Origin: Clostridium sp031626875
GTDB taxonomy: Bacteria > Bacillota > Clostridia > Clostridiales > Clostridiaceae
Length of the DNA: 64,000 nucleotides
Direction: 5' to 3'
Assembly: GCF_031626875.1 (NCBI RefSeq)
Contig: NZ_JANDMF010000019.1
Location: 1 to 64,000, forward strand
This document shows, piece after piece, positions 17,865 through 27,900 of the stretch. The notes under the pieces are model-generated. The model had not been told where the DNA came from, did not search any database, and saw only the letters and a list, made by a program, of their open reading frames with translations. Made by a program: the position numbers and the translations under genes. Each line of letters begins with the position of its first letter. The first letter of the stretch is position 1.

Positions 17865-18710
17865 CTATGGAATATAATGACTTACAGCACCATATTTAGC
17901 CAGTATATCATATACAGTTCCATCTTTTTTCATTTCTTGTAACTTCTCATTAATCTCATTTAATAATGTAGTATCCTCTTTCTTTACAGGATACCCAACA
18001 TTAAAATTTATCTCTGCCTTATATTTATTGGGTGATAATATTTTTAATTTAGATTTTGTTGCTACGCTATTTTCAGCTATTATAGATTCTGTCAGTACTG
18101 CATCTACAATTTTATTTTCTAGTGCTAACTGTAAAGAGCCATAATCAAAAAAGACTAAATAATCTTTTAATAGTCCTTGCTTCTTCCAATTCTTAGCCAC
18201 TAATTCATATACTGTCCCGCCAACAAGTCCAATTTTAGCATTTTTTAAGTCTTCTTTATTATTTATGTTAGAATCTTGTCTAGTTATCACTGCATCTTTC
18301 TCTATATAAATTGGATTGGTGAAATTCATTAAATTCTTTCGTTCATCTGTTATATATAACCCTTGTGCTATTAAATCTATATTCGTATTATTAATAAATT
18401 CTTCTAATATATTAGGAAATGCAACATATTTTACAGCAATATCTTTAATTTCCAAACGTTTTGCTATCTCTTTTATAATATCTGCATCTAACCCATGTAA
18501 CGAACCACTTTTAGGCTCCTTATAAGAATAGAATTCTTCATTAGGTGATAATATTGTTAGTACTCCTTTTTCCTTTATCTTCTGTAATCTATCAAATTCC
18601 TCAGTTACAGCTCTATTTTCATTACTTACTTTTATCATTTCACATCTTACATTTATTGCAAAATTCAAAATAACAATCATTGGAATTATACACTTCAAGT
18701 AATTCTTCAA
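17865..18710 (-). CDS. Extracellular amino-acid-type solute-binding protein (SBP family 3), paralogue 1
   Basis: The 281-residue protein matches the next gene along its whole length. Both share KGVLTI or EGILTV, SGLDAEI or HGLDADI, ITDERK, NVGYP.KK.DTTLL and the C-terminal HYIP. A hydrophobic signal segment covers about residues 4-22. Cys24 follows it in NVRC, which is not a convincing lipobox. The start is TTG at 18708-18710 with AGGAGG upstream. A perfect hairpin separates it from the anchored-protein gene upstream, so it starts a new transcript. As with its twin, no transporter partner is in the window and the ligand cannot be told from sequence. Confidence 0.87.
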   Translation of the reverse strand: MKNYLKCIIPMIVILNFAINVRCEMIKVSNENRAVTEEFDRLQKIKEKGVLTILSPNEEFYSYKEPKSGSLHGLDADIIKEIAKRLEIKDIAVKYVAFPNILEEFINNTNIDLIAQGLYITDERKNLMNFTNPIYIEKDAVITRQDSNINNKEDLKNAKIGLVGGTVYELVAKNWKKQGLLKDYLVFFDYGSLQLALENKIVDAVLTESIIAENSVATKSKLKILSPNKYKAEINFNVGYPVKKEDTTLLNEINEKLQEMKKDGTVYDILAKYGAVSHYIP

Positions 18711-18788
18711 TAAAATTCCTCCTAAAGTAGATGTATTCTGTTTTATTTTTACTCTCTATTATATTAATTATTCTAATATGATAAAAAT

Positions 18789-18836
18789 AAGCTATCTAAA
18801 ATAGTCACTATAATTTCTATTTTAGATAGCTTTTCT
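18789..18836 (-). terminator. Terminator after the DUF3862-like gene
   Basis: The perfect 16-bp stem AAGCTATCTAAAATAG pairs with its complement around a 12-base loop. TTATTTTTAT follows on the minus strand and TTTTCTTTTA on the plus strand. Confidence 0.85.
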
Positions 18837-18846
18837 TTTATTTATA

Positions 18847-19461
18847 TTATTTTAACTGAAATTGGGCTTTTAACTCTAACTTATCACCATTAAATGTGAA
18901 ATTAGCATTTGACCCATCTTTATTAATATATTGATATATTGTGGATTCTGTATTCATTATCTTGCTTTGTGATAATATTTGACCTTCACCTAAAACTTCT
19001 TTTAATTGATCATAAGTCATTCCATTGTTAATCTTATTATACTTATCTAATGTTATGTCTGCATCCATCTTTTTAAGACCTGATTGTGCTTTCCCAGTAA
19101 CTACACCATTTTGAATAGTTACATTCATACTACTTAATCCCTTGCCACTCCATGCATATATTACAGTTTTAATTCCAGAAATCTCAGATGATGATTCTTC
19201 TTTTCCTTCTCCTAGTACATTAATCAAATCATTATAGTTTTGTCCCATTTTGATACTTAAAAAATTATCATAATTTATTTTACTATCTTGATCTTCAGCT
19301 TTAGAGCCCGCTTGACTAGAAGTTGTATCAGTAGCATTAGATGCAGCAGTATCATTATTTTTGTCTTTACCTTTTTGAGTTCCAATAACAGCTACTATAA
19401 GTATTAAAATTACCCAAACCCACACTTTCTTATAAAATGGCTTTTTTCCTGATTTACTCAT
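18847..19461 (-). CDS. Membrane-anchored protein with tandem DUF3862/BLIP-like domains
   Basis: The 204-residue protein has a basic N-terminus, a single membrane segment at about residues 13-28 and a low-complexity Ser/Thr/Asp linker to about 60. Two copies of a small alpha-beta domain follow. Each copy opens with KIxxGMxYxxLxxVLGEG (near 70-85 and 142-158), the N-terminal motif of the DUF3862/SmpA-OmlA superfamily whose fold resembles beta-lactamase inhibitor protein. The extracellular role is unknown. A GGGGGGAAA ribosome binding site precedes the ATG. It lies about 210 bases after the AAA operon and could be read from it, but I see no proof. Confidence 0.75.
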   Translation of the reverse strand: MSKSGKKPFYKKVWVWVILILIVAVIGTQKGKDKNNDTAASNATDTTSSQAGSKAEDQDSKINYDNFLSIKMGQNYNDLINVLGEGKEESSSEISGIKTVIYAWSGKGLSSMNVTIQNGVVTGKAQSGLKKMDADITLDKYNKINNGMTYDQLKEVLGEGQILSQSKIMNTESTIYQYINKDGSNANFTFNGDKLELKAQFQLK

Positions 19462-19675
19462 ATTAGTTTCCCCCTATCTTTACCATATAGATTTTACATT
19501 ATATCCACATTTATGTAAATATAATTTTACAAATCAACCCTATTAATAGAAATATAGTTATTTATTATATATTGTTATTACTTTTTCAATTTATACTAAA
19601 AAAGTGAAGGTCATTTATATAGCTAATAAATTTTCATTGTTTATTAACCACATAAATACTCTTCACTTATAATAC

Positions 19676-20305
19676 CTAATTTGTCTTTAAAGTATATGTA
19701 TTTGTAGAATTTAAAGGAACTGTATTTAAATAAGTTTCTCCTGTCTTATTAAAAAATACACCATAAGTTATTCCATTGCTACTTCCATCTCTTATGCCTT
19801 TTACTTGAACGACAGCATTATCTGGCACTCCAACCTTTACAGCTTTATGCCTAATAGAAAAAGGTTCTCCTTGGGCTGTTCCATCTACAAATACTTGAAC
19901 ATAATCTCCATCCTCTTTATCTGAAAAATTCCAAATAGAAAGTTCTATGTTTCCATAGCCACTAGCTGTTTCTACTGAAAAATCCTTTGCTTCTAGTTTT
20001 ACACTCTCTTTGCTCAGCTTTTCTCCAACCTTTACTTCTTCTATTTTTCCTGATTTAATATCTGACTTATAATTTACTTTACCTGTTCCTCCTAATACTG
20101 ATGAATAAATTACAAAAAGTAAAGCAAGTGTGCCAACTACAGTTCTAAAAATTTTCATAGATGGAGTTATAAAATTTTCTTTCACTTCCTCTTCTTCTAA
20201 CTTTTTATATGAAATATCTTCTTGCTTTAAATTTTTATTATCTTTATTTCCTTTAGAATTATATTCATCAAAATCCTTAGACTCATTCTCTTGAAATCTT
20301 TTCAT
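19676..20305 (-). CDS. Single-pass membrane protein, third gene of the AAA+ operon
   Basis: I do not recognise the family. The 209-residue product has a charged, acidic N-terminal tail (residues 1-45) and one membrane segment at about 52-72. The extracellular beta-rich domain (about 80-209) has repeated V-Q-V-F-V-D-G / I-R-H-K-A-V-K-V strands. The pattern VFVDG-x-xQG-x-PFSIRH suggests a small beta-sandwich, perhaps ligand-binding. It starts 17 bases after the previous gene, with GGGAG before the ATG, so it belongs to the AAA operon. The long acidic tail could be the contact with the cytoplasmic AAA protein. That is inference. Confidence 0.7.
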   Translation of the reverse strand: MKRFQENESKDFDEYNSKGNKDNKNLKQEDISYKKLEEEEVKENFITPSMKIFRTVVGTLALLFVIYSSVLGGTGKVNYKSDIKSGKIEEVKVGEKLSKESVKLEAKDFSVETASGYGNIELSIWNFSDKEDGDYVQVFVDGTAQGEPFSIRHKAVKVGVPDNAVVQVKGIRDGSSNGITYGVFFNKTGETYLNTVPLNSTNTYTLKTN

Positions 20306-20322
20306 TTTATCTCCCTTCTAAA

Positions 20323-20808
20323 CTAAACATTTCCACTATAATTTTGCATTTTCTCTTCTGCCTTTGGAATAAAATTTACAATTGGCTTTTTAGCATAGTA
20401 AATTGAAACAAATATCCTCCAAAGAATTAATGAAAGTATAAATACAAATATTCCAAACTTATGTCTTCCTTCATTTAATGTTATATAACTCCAATTTAAA
20501 ACCTCTGTTCCAATGGATATAAATAAATTAGCAATAGTTAAATATTTAATTGTTTCAAATGAAAATGGCAACACACTATATATCTTTCTTAAAATTCTAA
20601 ACCTCAAGGATAAATACAGCATCACTAAAATTACTATCATAATAGAAATGTAATCTCCCGTTACAGTATATCCTGAATTTATTATTTTAAATCCGTCAGC
20701 TATTGTCATAATTGGCATTAAAATAGATATTAAAAACACTAACAATATAAGTGGAACACCACAAACAAATGTTATAAGATTGCTTAATAACTTAAAAATC
20801 TTCTCCAC
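20323..20808 (-). CDS. Polytopic membrane protein, second gene of the AAA+ operon
   Basis: The 161-residue protein has four predicted membrane segments, at about 12-37, 53-70, 90-105 and 118-137, and short basic loops. No known family is evident. The start is GTG at 20806-20808 with AAGGATGGTGA upstream, 14 bases after the stop of the four-module AAA gene. It is followed 17 bases later by a single-pass membrane protein. The three genes look like one functional unit in which two membrane proteins are served by a cytoplasmic ATPase. Confidence 0.72.
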   Translation of the reverse strand: MEKIFKLLSNLITFVCGVPLILLVFLISILMPIMTIADGFKIINSGYTVTGDYISIMIVILVMLYLSLRFRILRKIYSVLPFSFETIKYLTIANLFISIGTEVLNWSYITLNEGRHKFGIFVFILSLILWRIFVSIYYAKKPIVNFIPKAEEKMQNYSGNV

Positions 20809-20822
20809 AATGTCACCATCCT

Positions 20823-23800
20823 TTATAAATTAACCTTAGAAATATCATCAGCTTCAATCATAATTAGATCTTCCTTTGTTAAGTTTTCTACCTTTTCTAA
20901 TCTAACAGCTTGATTTCTAACAGCTTTTTCAAATAAATTTCTTACATATCTTCCATTTCCAAAATCATCAATTTTTAAGGCTTCCTCAAAAATTAATTTC
21001 ATTTTCCCTCTGGCCTTATTAGATACTGCATAACCTTTATTCTTAAATGTAATATCCGCAATCTTTACAAGTTCTTCTGCTGAGTAATCCTTAAACTCTA
21101 TAATATTTGCAAATCTTGATTTTAATCCTGGATTCACATCTAAAAACTTATCCATATCTTCACTATACCCAGCTAATATAACAACAAGATTTTCCCTATT
21201 ATCATCCATTCCTTTAACAAGAGTATCTATAACTTCTTTACCAAAGCCCCCTCCTGTATTTGCATCTTGTGCTAATGAATAAGCTTCATCTATAAACAAA
21301 ATTCCACCAAGAGCTGATTCAATCTTTTCTTTAGTCTTTATAGCTGTTTGTCCAACATAACCAGCAACTAATCCACCTCTATCTGTTTCAACAAATTTCT
21401 TGTCATTTAAAACACCAAGGTTATAAAACACTTCCCCAATAATTCTAGCCATAGTTGTTTTCCCTGTACCTGGATTACCTTTAAATATCATATGAAGAGT
21501 TTGAGAGTCATCTACTGGAAGAGCTAATTCCTTTCTTTGAGCTTTAATCTTAAGTTGAGCTTGAAGGCTTTTTATAAATTCTTTAACTTCTTCAAGTCCT
21601 ATTACTTCATTTAATTTTCCTTCTAAATCAAAACTTTCATCGCTCTCTTTAACTTTTCCAAAATCCTCTTCATATAAGATGACAACTGATTCTTCATTTA
21701 TCTCTTCCATATCAGCTATCCTTGAAGATTGTCTTCTTATTGCTTCTTCTACCACATTTCTAACTAATCTTCCATTTCCAGCTTCTGCTCCACCATTTTT
21801 CTTAGCACTATCTATAGTTGCTCTTAGCTCATCTTCAGCATCATCTGAAAGGATGAACCCTTTACTCTTAATCATAGATTTTCCTATGCTTAAAAGTTCA
21901 TCTACAGTATAGTCTGGGAAGTTAATCTTAAGTGGGAATCTTGATTTCAGTCCTGAGTTGCTCTTTAAAAACTCATTCATTTCCTTATCATAACCAGCAA
22001 GAATTACTATAATATCTTCTCTATGATCTTCCACAAGCTTTACCAAAGTATCCACAGCTTCTTTTCCTAAAGAATCATTTTCTGTGGACATTAATGCATA
22101 AGCTTCATCTATAAATAGAACACCACCTAATGCTGATTTAAATATTTCTGTTGTCTTCTTAGTTGATTCCCCTAAATATTGGCTTACAAGACCACTTCTA
22201 TCAGTTTCTATAACTTGACCAGATTTTAAAATACCCATCTTTTTCATTAAATCTGCAACAAGCCTTGCAACTGTTGTCTTTCCTGTTCCTGGATTCCCAG
22301 TAAAAATCATATTTAAAGATTGAGAAGATTCAACACTTACACCTAACCTCTTTCTCTTTTCATTTGCTTTAAGCTGCTTTTCTAAATTTCTTACAAATTC
22401 CTTTACTTCTCCTAAACCTATTATTTTTGAAAGTTCATCTTCAAGATTAAAGTCTATTTTTTTATCTAAACCAAAATCACTTAACATAAGCTTATTCAAA
22501 TCACTTTTATTTATTTTATTTTCATCAGCTCCTGCTAATCTCTTTGATTGGTTTGCTATAGCTTGTTCTACTATATTTCTTGCAAGTCTTCCATTACCAC
22601 TATCATTTTTACCTTTAATTTGCTTACTTTCAAATAGCTCAATTAGTTTTGCATCTAACTCTTCATTAATTTCATATCCATTTGATTGGGATATCACCTT
22701 TGAAATTTGTAAAAGTTCCTTTGGAGTGTAATCTTCAAAATCAACATTATAATTAAATCTAGATTTTAAACCACTATTAGTCTTTAAAAACTCTTCCATT
22801 TCTTTTGAATAGCCAGCAAGAATAACAACTAAATCATCTCTGTTATCTTCAACTGCCTTTACAAGACTATCCACCGCCTCAATTCCAAATACATCATTTT
22901 CATCTCTAGCTAAAGAATAAGCTTCATCTATGAATAATATTCCACCTTTAGCTGCATTAACTTTTGCCATAGTCTTTTGTGCTGTTTCTCCAACATATTG
23001 ACCCACTAAATCATTTCTTGAAACTTCAACTAAGTGCCCACTAGATAAATATCCAAGAATTTTTAGATATTTAGCCATAATTCTAGCCATAGTTGTCTTT
23101 CCTGTTCCAGGGTTTCCTGTAAAAATCATATGTAATGATAATTTAGCTGCTTTTGATCCTTGAGCCACCCTTAAATTTTGGACTTTTATATTATCTTGGA
23201 GTCTCTTAATAAATGACTTAACACTATCAAGACCTATTATATTATCAAGCTCTTTATTTAACTCTTCTAGACCTTCTTTATCTGCTTGTTTTATTATCCC
23301 TGATAACTTTATTTTATTTAAATCATCTAACAATACTAATGAATTTTCATCATCACTTAATGTATAAGTTTTATTCTTTAGCAACTTTTCATTTAACTCT
23401 AATTCAACAAGAGGTTTGTATATACTTTCTTCAACAAAAGTATTTAATGCATGAGCACCATTTAATTTATCACTGTTTTTGACAATAAACTTTAATGCAC
23501 TTTCATGAAAGTTTACTGTAATAGCTAAGTTATTTTCTATCTTTTTCCTATAATCCTCTAATATAAATTCACAAATTATAGAAAGATTATCATCCGAAAG
23601 AGACTCTGTTTTCACTATGTCATATACCTTCTGCATAAATTTACTTGGAAATGAACTTTTAATTTCATTTTCACTTTTTTCTGTAACAAAAACAATATAT
23701 TTTCCATTTGCTAGAATTTCATCTGTGGTATTAAGGGTTAGATTACCCTTTCCTGTTACTTCTATCATCTGATCTACTTGATCCATATATCTTTTATTTA

Positions 23801-24536
23801 ATTTAAGTTTTTCATTAATACCTAAGTTAGTTATTGTATCTAAGACGCTTGAATGACATTTGTCAAAATTATCAAAAACAACAACTGGTTCTTGTCTATA
23901 AAGTGCATTATAAAGATCTGGTAAAAATAAATTTTCTGCATCTTTTTCAAGTTTATATTTAGATAAATCTATTTGAAAATTTCCTGTTCTTTTAAGTATT
24001 TTTTCTTCTTTTAAAAATTTAGTAATAGCTTTTATAGCCAAATGTCTTCCTGAACCTTTTGGTCCAGTTACAAATATAATATTACTTATTCCATCTTCCT
24101 TTCCATAAACAAAAGGTCTTTTAAATGCAATAGTTAATTTATCTAAGAATTCATTTTGCCCCAATACATATTCATTTAACTTATTCTCAACTAAACAGAA
24201 TGCTTTATCTAGTTCATCCCTATTTTTATTATTTTTTAAATATATATCTCTAGTATTTCCTGACATAGAAGATGTTCCTATATTATTTTTTACTCTAGTA
24301 TCAATTTCTTCAGCTGCTTTTAATGTGTTTGATGCCTTCTTAGCTACTGTTTTACTTATCGTATTATTTGCATTTGTCATAGCATTATTTGTAGCTTTTC
24401 TTCCTTTTTGAAATAATTCTTTATTTATAATTCCTGCTCCCTTTATATGCTCTAAAACTTGAATTTCAGGAAATAAAATTCTCATCAAAACATTTGGTTT
24501 TAGCAAAACATCTTTATTCAACTTATTCTTCGTCAA
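20823..24536 (-). CDS. Four-module AAA+ ATPase, CbxX/CfqX (SpoVK-like) family
   Basis: The 1237-residue protein carries an N-terminal helical region (1-110) and then four AAA+ modules. Module 1 (about 115-385) resembles the Clp/AAA_2 type but is degenerate. Its Walker A is GPKGSGRH (158-165), lacking the lysine, and its Walker B region is VVVFDNFD (218-225). Modules 2-4 are CbxX/CfqX type, as in SpoVK and EccA. They have GNPGTGKT at 474-481, 747-754 and 1020-1027, FIDEA at 535-539, 808-812 and 1081-1085, and NGR..RN sensor motifs. The start is TTG with GGAGGGG upstream. Two membrane-protein genes follow within 17 bases of one another. Substrate and pathway are unknown; remodelling or secretion are possible. 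Confidence 0.88.
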   Translation of the reverse strand: MTKNKLNKDVLLKPNVLMRILFPEIQVLEHIKGAGIINKELFQKGRKATNNAMTNANNTISKTVAKKASNTLKAAEEIDTRVKNNIGTSSMSGNTRDIYLKNNKNRDELDKAFCLVENKLNEYVLGQNEFLDKLTIAFKRPFVYGKEDGISNIIFVTGPKGSGRHLAIKAITKFLKEEKILKRTGNFQIDLSKYKLEKDAENLFLPDLYNALYRQEPVVVFDNFDKCHSSVLDTITNLGINEKLKLNKRYMDQVDQMIEVTGKGNLTLNTTDEILANGKYIVFVTEKSENEIKSSFPSKFMQKVYDIVKTESLSDDNLSIICEFILEDYRKKIENNLAITVNFHESALKFIVKNSDKLNGAHALNTFVEESIYKPLVELELNEKLLKNKTYTLSDDENSLVLLDDLNKIKLSGIIKQADKEGLEELNKELDNIIGLDSVKSFIKRLQDNIKVQNLRVAQGSKAAKLSLHMIFTGNPGTGKTTMARIMAKYLKILGYLSSGHLVEVSRNDLVGQYVGETAQKTMAKVNAAKGGILFIDEAYSLARDENDVFGIEAVDSLVKAVEDNRDDLVVILAGYSKEMEEFLKTNSGLKSRFNYNVDFEDYTPKELLQISKVISQSNGYEINEELDAKLIELFESKQIKGKNDSGNGRLARNIVEQAIANQSKRLAGADENKINKSDLNKLMLSDFGLDKKIDFNLEDELSKIIGLGEVKEFVRNLEKQLKANEKRKRLGVSVESSQSLNMIFTGNPGTGKTTVARLVADLMKKMGILKSGQVIETDRSGLVSQYLGESTKKTTEIFKSALGGVLFIDEAYALMSTENDSLGKEAVDTLVKLVEDHREDIIVILAGYDKEMNEFLKSNSGLKSRFPLKINFPDYTVDELLSIGKSMIKSKGFILSDDAEDELRATIDSAKKNGGAEAGNGRLVRNVVEEAIRRQSSRIADMEEINEESVVILYEEDFGKVKESDESFDLEGKLNEVIGLEEVKEFIKSLQAQLKIKAQRKELALPVDDSQTLHMIFKGNPGTGKTTMARIIGEVFYNLGVLNDKKFVETDRGGLVAGYVGQTAIKTKEKIESALGGILFIDEAYSLAQDANTGGGFGKEVIDTLVKGMDDNRENLVVILAGYSEDMDKFLDVNPGLKSRFANIIEFKDYSAEELVKIADITFKNKGYAVSNKARGKMKLIFEEALKIDDFGNGRYVRNLFEKAVRNQAVRLEKVENLTKEDLIMIEADDISKVNL

Positions 24537-24573
24537 TTAAATACCCCTCCACTTCTATTTTTCATAATTACTT

Positions 24574-24582
24574 ATTATATCA
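24574..24582 (-). promoter_or_regulatory. Extended -10 promoter of the AAA+ operon
   Basis: The minus strand reads TGA-TATAAT about 40 bases before the TTG start of the four-module AAA gene. The -35 region is poor, as expected for an extended -10 promoter. Confidence 0.6.
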
Positions 24583-24748
24583 TAAATTACATTTTTTAAG
24601 TGTATGTGTATCTTCATCTTATCTTAATAAGTTAAATTTTCATTATTAACATAAGTTTATCAAATCATTCTCCAATCTTTATTTTAATGTTATAAGTTCT
24701 ATAATTATGTTTAGAAAATCTAATAATTAGAATCAATAGATTTTATTT

Positions 24749-24802
24749 ACAAAAAAATATCTATGCAACTTTCCTTGGATAACTATCAGTTACATAGATA
24801 TT
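24749..24802 (-). terminator. Second terminator-like hairpin upstream of the AAA operon
   Basis: AATATCTATG and CATAGATATT pair, and the stem extends through GTT/AAC. Seven T follow on the minus strand. It may be a backup terminator of the giant gene. Confidence 0.6.
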
Positions 24803-24879
24803 ATTAATATAATCTAAAATATTCATTTTTCTAGAGCTACAGGTTTTGGGTTTTTTTTTCACTTAATTATTTTAACAAA

Positions 24880-24933
24880 TATAAAGTTTTAAATTTGCTT
24901 CATTAATGTAATAATTTATAGCAAATTTAAAAC
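24880..24933 (-). terminator. Terminator of the 2869-residue protein gene
   Basis: The perfect 13-bp stem GTTTTAAATTTGC/GCAAATTTAAAAC lies 30 bases after the stop codon and is followed by TTTATATTTG on the minus strand. Confidence 0.65.
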
Positions 24934-24962
24934 CTCTAATTTTCAGGTGAATTTTATATTAA

Positions 24963-27900
24963 TTAATGTGTTATATGTTTTGCTATAATTTTTAGGTCCT
25001 CGTTATCAACCTTGCCATCCCCATTAACATCTGGTGTATAGCTTCCCCATTTGCTAGAATTTGTTCCAACAAGTTTTGAAGCTATTGCCATATCGTCAAT
25101 TGTTACCTTATCATCTCCATTAACATCACCTGTTACAATTTTAAATATTTGTCCTGAACATGTGGCTTCATAAACTTTATCATTGACATCCCCAACAATT
25201 GCAGTTGTTACTATTATTTCACCCTGGGCTACATCTTGATTAACTTTAAATGTAAGCTTTAATATCTGACTATCACTATTTATGCTGTTTTCTTGTCCAT
25301 TGCTTCCACCTATAAATACTAAATGTCCATCACCTGAATTTTCTTCATCTGAAATCTGAAATTTATCTGTATTTGTAACTTCAGAATTAACAAATTGGAA
25401 TGCCTTATTGTCATATTGAATATCTATATATTCACTACTGATATTATTACAATTTTTCATACTAACATATACAACAAGTGTTGAGCCTGAAGAAATTGTA
25501 GTTTTATCACCTTGAATACTAATAGCAGTTGGGAACAATATTGAACATTTACCTAAATCACTCCATGTTCCTGTTCCAGCTGCAGTTATAGCTCTTACTC
25601 TATAGTTATGACTTGTCCCTGATGTTAATCCTGATACTGTATAGCTTGATGCTGTTATTCCTGTAATAATCTTACCATCTACCTCTATATCATAACTTAT
25701 TGCTCCTGTTACTGTTGCCCAAGTTATTGCCATAGATGAAATATCAACTGTAGAAGTTACATTTGTCACAATGCTTAAGGTTGTTTTAGTTACTACATCA
25801 CTCCATACCCCTACTCCTGCTGAAGTTACTACTCTTACTCTATAAGTATGGCTTGTTCCTGGTTCTAAGCCTGTTACTACATAACTTATTCCTGTTACTC
25901 CTGTGATTACTTTTCCATCTACTTCAATATCATAGCTTAATGCTCCTGTTACTGCTCCCCAGCTTACTGAAATAGATGTGCTATCTGTAACTGAAACTAC
26001 ACTACCTACTACACTTAATGTTCCCTTTGTTACTATGTCACTCCATACTCCCACTCCTGCTGAAGTTATTACCCTTACTCTGTAAGTATGGTCTGTTCCT
26101 GGGGTAAGTCCTGAAATTACATAGCTTGCTCCTGTTACTCCTGTGATTACTTTTCCATCTACTTCAATATCATAGCTTAATGCTCCTGTTACTGCTCCCC
26201 AGCTTACTGAAATAGATGTGCTATCTGTAACTGAAACTACACCACCTACTACACTTAATGTTCCCTTTGTTACTATGTCACTCCATACTCCCACTCCTGC
26301 TGAAGTTATTACCCTTACTCTGTAAGTATGGTCTGTTCCTGGGGTAAGTCCTGAAATTACATAGCTTGCTCCTGTTACTCCTGTGATTACTTTTCCATCT
26401 ACTTCAATATCATAGCTTAATGCTCCTGTTACTGCCCCCCAGCTTACTGAAATAGATGTACTATCTGTGGTTGAAACTACACCTCCTACTACACTTAAGG
26501 TAGTCTGACTTACAACTTCACTCCAGGCACCTACTCCGCTAGCTGTTGTTGGTCTTATTCTATAAGTGACTGTTGCACCAGGTTCTAAACCTGTTATCAC
26601 ATAACTTGTTCCACTTATTCCACTTATTACAGTTCCATTAACTTCTATATCGTATCCTGTTGCTCCAGCTATTGGTGTCCAACTTACATTGACTGATGTG
26701 TCTGTTGCTACAGCTGTAACACTACCTTGTATAATCACATCTAGTGCAGTTTTAACAATTGGATCACTCCAATCTCCTATTCCATCTGCTGTTGTTGCCC
26801 TTATTCTATAAGTATGAGTTATACCTGGTTGCAAATCAGTTGCTACATAAGTTCCAACATTTCCAACACTTACTACAACTCCATCTACTTCTACATCATA
26901 ACCTGTTGCTCCTGGAATTACTCCCCAAGATAGATTTACAGATGTTCCTGTTACTACTGCTGTAACTCCAGTTGAAACTACAACATTTAAATCTGCCTTA
27001 CTAACTGGATTACTCCAATCTCCTACTCCAACACTTGTATTAACTCTTACTCTATAAGTGTATGTTGTTCCTGGAGTTAGTCCTGTAATAACATAGCTTG
27101 TTCCAGTTATTCCTGTAATTAATGTGCCATTTACTTCTATATCATAACTTGTTGCACCTGTTACTAATCCCCAATTTACTGTCATAGAATTATTACTTAG
27201 CACAGCTGTTACATTAGCTACAACATTTATAGTTCCTTGAGTTACTACTTCACTCCAATCACCCACGCCAGTTGAAGTGACTACTCTTACCCTATAAGTA
27301 TGATTAGTTCCTGGTGTAAGTCCTGAAATTGCATAGCTTGTTCCAGTTATTCCTGTGATTACTTTTCCATCTACTTCTATATCATAACTTAACGCACCTA
27401 ATGCTGCTGCCCAATTTACTGTTAAGGATGTACTTCCAACACTTGAAGTTACATTTCCTATAACATTTATTGTTGCTTCAGTTGTAAGTGCTGTCCATTC
27501 TCCTACACCCGCTGAAGTTATTACTCTTACTCTATAAGTATGATCTGTTCCTGGTGTAAGTCCTGAAATCGCATAGCTTGTTCCTGTTAGTCCTGTGATT
27601 ATTTTTCCATCCACTTCCACATCGTAACTTAATGCTCCTGTTACTGTTGCCCAATTTACTGTCAATGAAGTACTATTTACAACAGCTGTTACATTAGTTA
27701 CTAAGCTTAAAGTTGATTTTGTTACTATTTCATTCCAATCACTTGTTCCTTCAGCAGTAATTACCCTAACTCTATAAGTATGGTTTGTCCCTGCTGTTAA
27801 ATCTGAGATTACATAGCTTGTTCCAGTTACTCCTGTTATTACTTTCCCATCTACCTCTATCTCATAACTTGTTGCATCTTGTATAGCATCCCAATTTAAT

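Larger units (their letters stand above)
24537..24962. other. Gap between the giant-protein gene and the AAA operon: promoter and two hairpins
   Basis: On the minus strand an extended -10 element TGA-TATAAT (24574-24582) serves the AAA operon. Two hairpins stand at 24756-24802 and 24886-24933 and are listed separately. A 21-codon ORF (24761-24826, minus) overlaps the first hairpin but has no good ribosome binding site. I see nothing else. Confidence 0.6.
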
